64,000 nt of DNA from Cunninghamia lanceolata (taxonomy: Eukaryota; Streptophyta; Pinopsida; Cupressales; Cupressaceae): contig BSBN01000829.1 in assembly GCA_027924645.1 (NCBI GenBank), positions 6,696,001 to 6,760,000 on the forward strand. The letters are read 5' to 3'. Shown piece after piece: positions 60,669 through 64,000 of the stretch. Under the pieces are notes generated by a model. It had not been told where the DNA came from. It saw only the letters and a program-made list of their open reading frames with translations, and searched no databases. The first letter of the stretch is position 1. Each line of letters opens with the position of its first letter. Position numbers and translations under genes: made by a program.

Positions 60669-60948
60669 AACTTGGCCAAACACCAAGTGGATTCTATGTA
60701 TCTCGGAGAAAGTATAGCAATATGAAGGAAAGAAGTAGTCATGGCATCTTGTTCATCTAAGAAAACTTCAGGGCCCATGAGTTTGAGGGTACGGTAATAG
60801 AGGTGGCCAGCGTTTTCTTGGTGTCAGGACCATGATGGTTTATGAGTACATTGTAGGGCACCCTTTTTGTTGGAGTTGAAGACAATGCAGATGCAGATGG
60901 TGGCAGAATTTTGTCAAAGGCACTGGTAATCTCATTTGTCGTTGCCAT
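60669..60948 (-). pseudogene. TIR-domain exon of a TNL resistance gene, 5' part
   Basis: The minus-strand ATG at 60948 lies in a strong context (CCATGGC). It reads MATTNEITSAFDKILPPSAS, ALSSTPTKRVPYNVLINHHG, PDTKKTL: the opening of a TIR domain (usual YDVFINHRGPDVK). After TLA a 1-base frameshift is needed to read YYRTLKLMGPEVFLDEQDAM, SFLHIAILSPRYIESTWCLA. The Arg of NHRGPD is replaced by His. Plant TIR domains of TNLs act in immune signalling as NADases; whether this copy kept the catalytic Glu is unclear. Confidence 0.85.
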
Positions 60949-61100
60949 GGAATTGAATTGAAGAGGAACTGGTTACTAAAACAAATGTAGGGGTAGAAGG
61001 GATAGAAGAGAATGGTAAGAGATAAAGATATGGATGCACACAGTTTCCATGGGTGAAGGACCCCATCGAAACAATTTTCTTTACGCAGTTTCCACATATG
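60949..61100 (-). promoter_or_regulatory. 5' leader of the TIR gene
   Basis: Directly upstream of the ATG on the minus strand lies a C/T-rich leader (CTTCTATCCCTTCTACCCC) typical of a plant 5' UTR. TATA-like CTTATATA sits near 61332-61360 on the same strand. The extent is inferred. Confidence 0.35.
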
Positions 61101-61370
61101 ACGATATTTACTTACGTGGTTCTCATTTTCAAAGATTCTTTAAGAGTGAAAACATCAATTTAAAAGACTCCACAGTTTCAATGTTCAGATATCTTTGTTA
61201 TCCATTTTCTAACTGCTTCCTAATTCCTCTTTCCTTTTTTCACAGCCTGCCTACTCCCCTATTCTTCACATTTACGAGACAAAAACAGATAGTTGTTAGT
61301 GTATGTGAAGATTATGCTGTTGGGTATTTTTAATATATAAGACAGACTGTATATAAGTGACTATATCACA

Positions 61371-62972
61371 AATACTGTACAAGATGGTGTATATGCACTA
61401 CAAACTCTATAGAGTATAGTCCAAGCTCCATAAAATAATTCTGCATCTTACACATTTGAAAATTTATGCCACTTTAAGGAATAAATTGATAGTATTTTTA
61501 ATAGACTAAATGAGGCATATAGAAGGAGTGTGGGATAAGACATTTTTCTATCTTCTCCACACACCCTAGAATCAAAGTTTTTGATGGTGGCATGTGAATA
61601 AAATAATAAATCATTTGAAACTTTGAATGTCCATGTTGCTAGTATGTTGGAAGAGGGACAAATTATATATAAATGATATTTCATTAGTTGTATGATATCT
61701 TATCAATTTGTTGTGTTGATTCAGTTTTATTTGGACAATGGAGACCATCATAATAAATGATGACCAACTCTTGTTGTGCATTAATTGTGGTATTTAATAT
61801 GTAAATTTGGATTGCTTACTTTCCTTACTCAAAATTCATTCTATGTAAGTTTCTAAACCTTTTTTTTTAACTATATTTTACAATCTAAAAGAAATTAAAA
61901 CTTCAAAATTGTAATGAAATTTTGTACTATAATCTAGTTAGAATCTGCAGACTCTAGTTTTATATAAACTATTAATATTTTTATATAGAAAACCATGCAA
62001 AAAACTCTTAAGATTTACATGAAGGAAGAGATTTCTATAAGAATATAATTTTAACATTATGAAAATATATTGAAAATGAAAGGCCTATTCATATGGACTA
62101 GTTGTAAATTTGGAACAAATAAAGTTAAAACCCAATGTTATGTATAAAAGACAGATTGATTTGATGTTTTACTTGAATTCAAATACAATATTTTTTATAG
62201 GAAATTCATGTCATTTTTGTATGGGACACTGTATATGCACTCCAAGCTTTAGGTATGAATTTGTATTACTTCTCTTATCCATTGTGACCATTATAAAAGA
62301 AGGTACATTGTTTAATGTTACAATTCTAAATAAGTCATTGTAAATTACATATAGATTACAACTAATTAGTTAGACCAATTCTATTGAAACTTCATTAGTG
62401 AATATCATACTTTTTGCCACCATCTACAAAATTACCCCATCATCTCAAAAATAAAATTTAAAATAAAAACATATTATAAAAGATAAAAACTCTAAACAAT
62501 AACCTTCCATAAAGCAAAAAAACATGAAGTAAAAGATAAAAACTGTAAGCACAACCCCTAAATAAACTAATCTCATCATCTTATAAATAAAATTTGAAAT
62601 AGAAAACAAACTATAAAAGATGAAAACTGTAATCAATAGAATAGTCCAACACACCGGAAGACATGAAAACAAGCAGTTCCATCATCTTAAAAATGAAGTT
62701 TGAAACGGAGAACATGCGTGGAAGACGAAAATCGTAAGCAACAATGCCTTGATGAAACGGACCCCACAAATCCCATCATTTAATGCTGAAAAGATCCCAA
62801 CGTTTAATTAGATGGAAAAATTCCCTGTGCCCGCTGCCCCTCGCCGTGTACAAGAATTGCCTAAAGTGGCGCAAATTTCCTGTCATATTGTACGGGACGG
62901 TGTACATGTATTCCGAGCCCTGTGGAATGGACTCCAAGCTCCATGGAATGAAAATACACCCTACATGTCTGC
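61371..62972. repeat. Three diverged copies of a ~65-90 bp motif
   Basis: Copies at 61371-61460, ~62205-62262 and 62878-62972 share TGTA..G(A/G)..G(G/C)TGTA(T/C)ATG(C/T)A(T/C)(T/A)CC and (GA)(C/G)TCCAAGCTCCAT. Copies 1 and 3 are about 70% alike, and copy 3 keeps more CpG. They sit upstream of the TIR gene. Confidence 0.55.
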
Positions 62973-63019
62973 AAATTTGCGGTAAATGCAGGCTTGAAAC
63001 TATTGGATGTAAATCCATG

Positions 63020-64000
63020 TGAAGTGAATGTGTGCATTAGACTTTGGTGTTAGGTAGTAGTATTTTCATTGGCAGGACTAACACTACCACTCTTCATACT
63101 TAATGACCAGAAGGAAAAATATATACATAGACTTTGGTGCACTAGAACTTTCATTGGCAAGACTAATAATATCACTCCACTATAAAAGCTTTGTTGGTAT
63201 TAGAAGATTTTTTGAGTTTTTAGTTGGTTAATGAAGATGCCGTGTCTACATAGAATTGTTGCAGAAAATAAAAAGTCCAGTCAAGCCCACATTAGAATAT
63301 GTAAGAGTCAAAAAGGAACAATAAGAATAGATGGTGATAGAATTTCGTGTTTAATCTTTGATCCATCACATATATTGGAGTTTAGTTAATTGTCTAATTG
63401 CTCAAAATTGAGAATATCTTTCTTACAATTTTTTTTGGGTTGAAAATTAAGTCTATGGAATAAGATAAGTAAGAAGCATCCTTTTCTTACCAAACTTTTT
63501 CTTATGAAATGTAGGATATTTTTTTTCTAGGAAACTTTTAAAAATATCATACTTAGAAAATATGTCTAAGGGCAGGGCTCCATGTGATTACTTAGTTTAT
63601 TAGTCCTTGCCTAAATGGGGGATTAATGTTTTCATTCCACTAAATTCTATTAATTTATTCTTTGGAAACTGTGTCATGCTCAGATTTAAAAAAATGAAAT
63701 TTGGTTGATTTTTCCTTTTTTCTCATTGGCCTGACATTTTTTCCCAAGGGTTTTTCAATTTTTTGATTTCTAAAAAATGGAAAAAAATGTTGGACCAATC
63801 AAAAACAAGGGAAAAGAAAAAATTGATGGATTTCTAAATTTTTGGGTGCTTTTGACTATCTTCGTGACTTCCTAGTGGGCATGTATGCATACTAGGGCAG
63901 CTGCAAGGATAACACCTGGGTATTGTCTATGCTTCCACATTTTGCATGCATGCATACCAGTTGGAACTATAATATTTGATTCGCTCCTCTTGTGCAGGAT
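63020..64000. other. Stretch without recognisable genes
   Basis: AT-rich, no motif recognised. Confidence 0.4.

Overview
This 64 kb window is AT-rich plant nuclear DNA made mostly of degraded, partly nested LTR retrotransposons plus a few broken host-gene fragments. I see no intact gene, rRNA, tRNA or CRISPR array. Several features suggest a gymnosperm, probably a conifer: the start of a TIR-type resistance protein (53757-60948, minus), the style of a PPR fragment (42740-44480, minus), kilobase-long LTRs and the near absence of genes. The taxon is an inference; the repeats and broken genes are read directly.

Layout. 1-~1030: minus-strand copy C0 (gag start, PBS, LTR with a GCCTCACTGGC minisatellite). 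1100-3740: mostly anonymous. 3745-4475 and ~10800-12414: minus-strand Ty3/gypsy remnants, separated by element A1 (4476-10142, exact 5-bp TSD CATTT). A1 has a gag with three zinc knuckles and a second, non-pol ORF. 14152-14223: (TA)n. 14757-15258: unrecognised exon-like ORF. 15702-22327: the L family, two 1831-bp LTRs, each followed by a PBS and the same lysine/glutamate-rich ORF. 22328-25529: minus-strand element M (306-bp LTRs). ~27705-36950: element A3, 5' truncated, whose 3' LTR is split by a complete but decayed Ty1/copia element (30524-36802, TSD GTTAT). 37527-39430: copia gag relic and a candidate LTR. 41776-~42700: candidate LTR. 42740-44480: PPR pseudogene split by a 1279-bp TRIM-like element (340-bp LTRs, TSD CCATT) that carries its own acidic ORF. 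48804-49226: unrecognised terminal-exon-like pseudogene. 53978-60668: gag-only element C, inserted in the TIR exon of a resistance gene (TSD AACTC/AACTT). 61371-63000: three diverged copies of a short motif upstream of the TIR gene.

How the parts relate. Families A, C and C0 share gag architecture (coiled coil, then CCHC knuckles) but lack reverse transcriptase or integrase, so they would need enzymes from other elements. Family A carries an accessory coiled-coil ORF where pol is expected. The copia element is the only one with recognisable gag, protease, integrase, RT and RNase H, and it has about a dozen stops and three frameshifts. Two nested insertions hit host-gene sequence (PPR, TIR), and in the TIR case the reading frame continues across the empty site. 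LTR pairs differ by roughly 5-10% by eye; C looks youngest.
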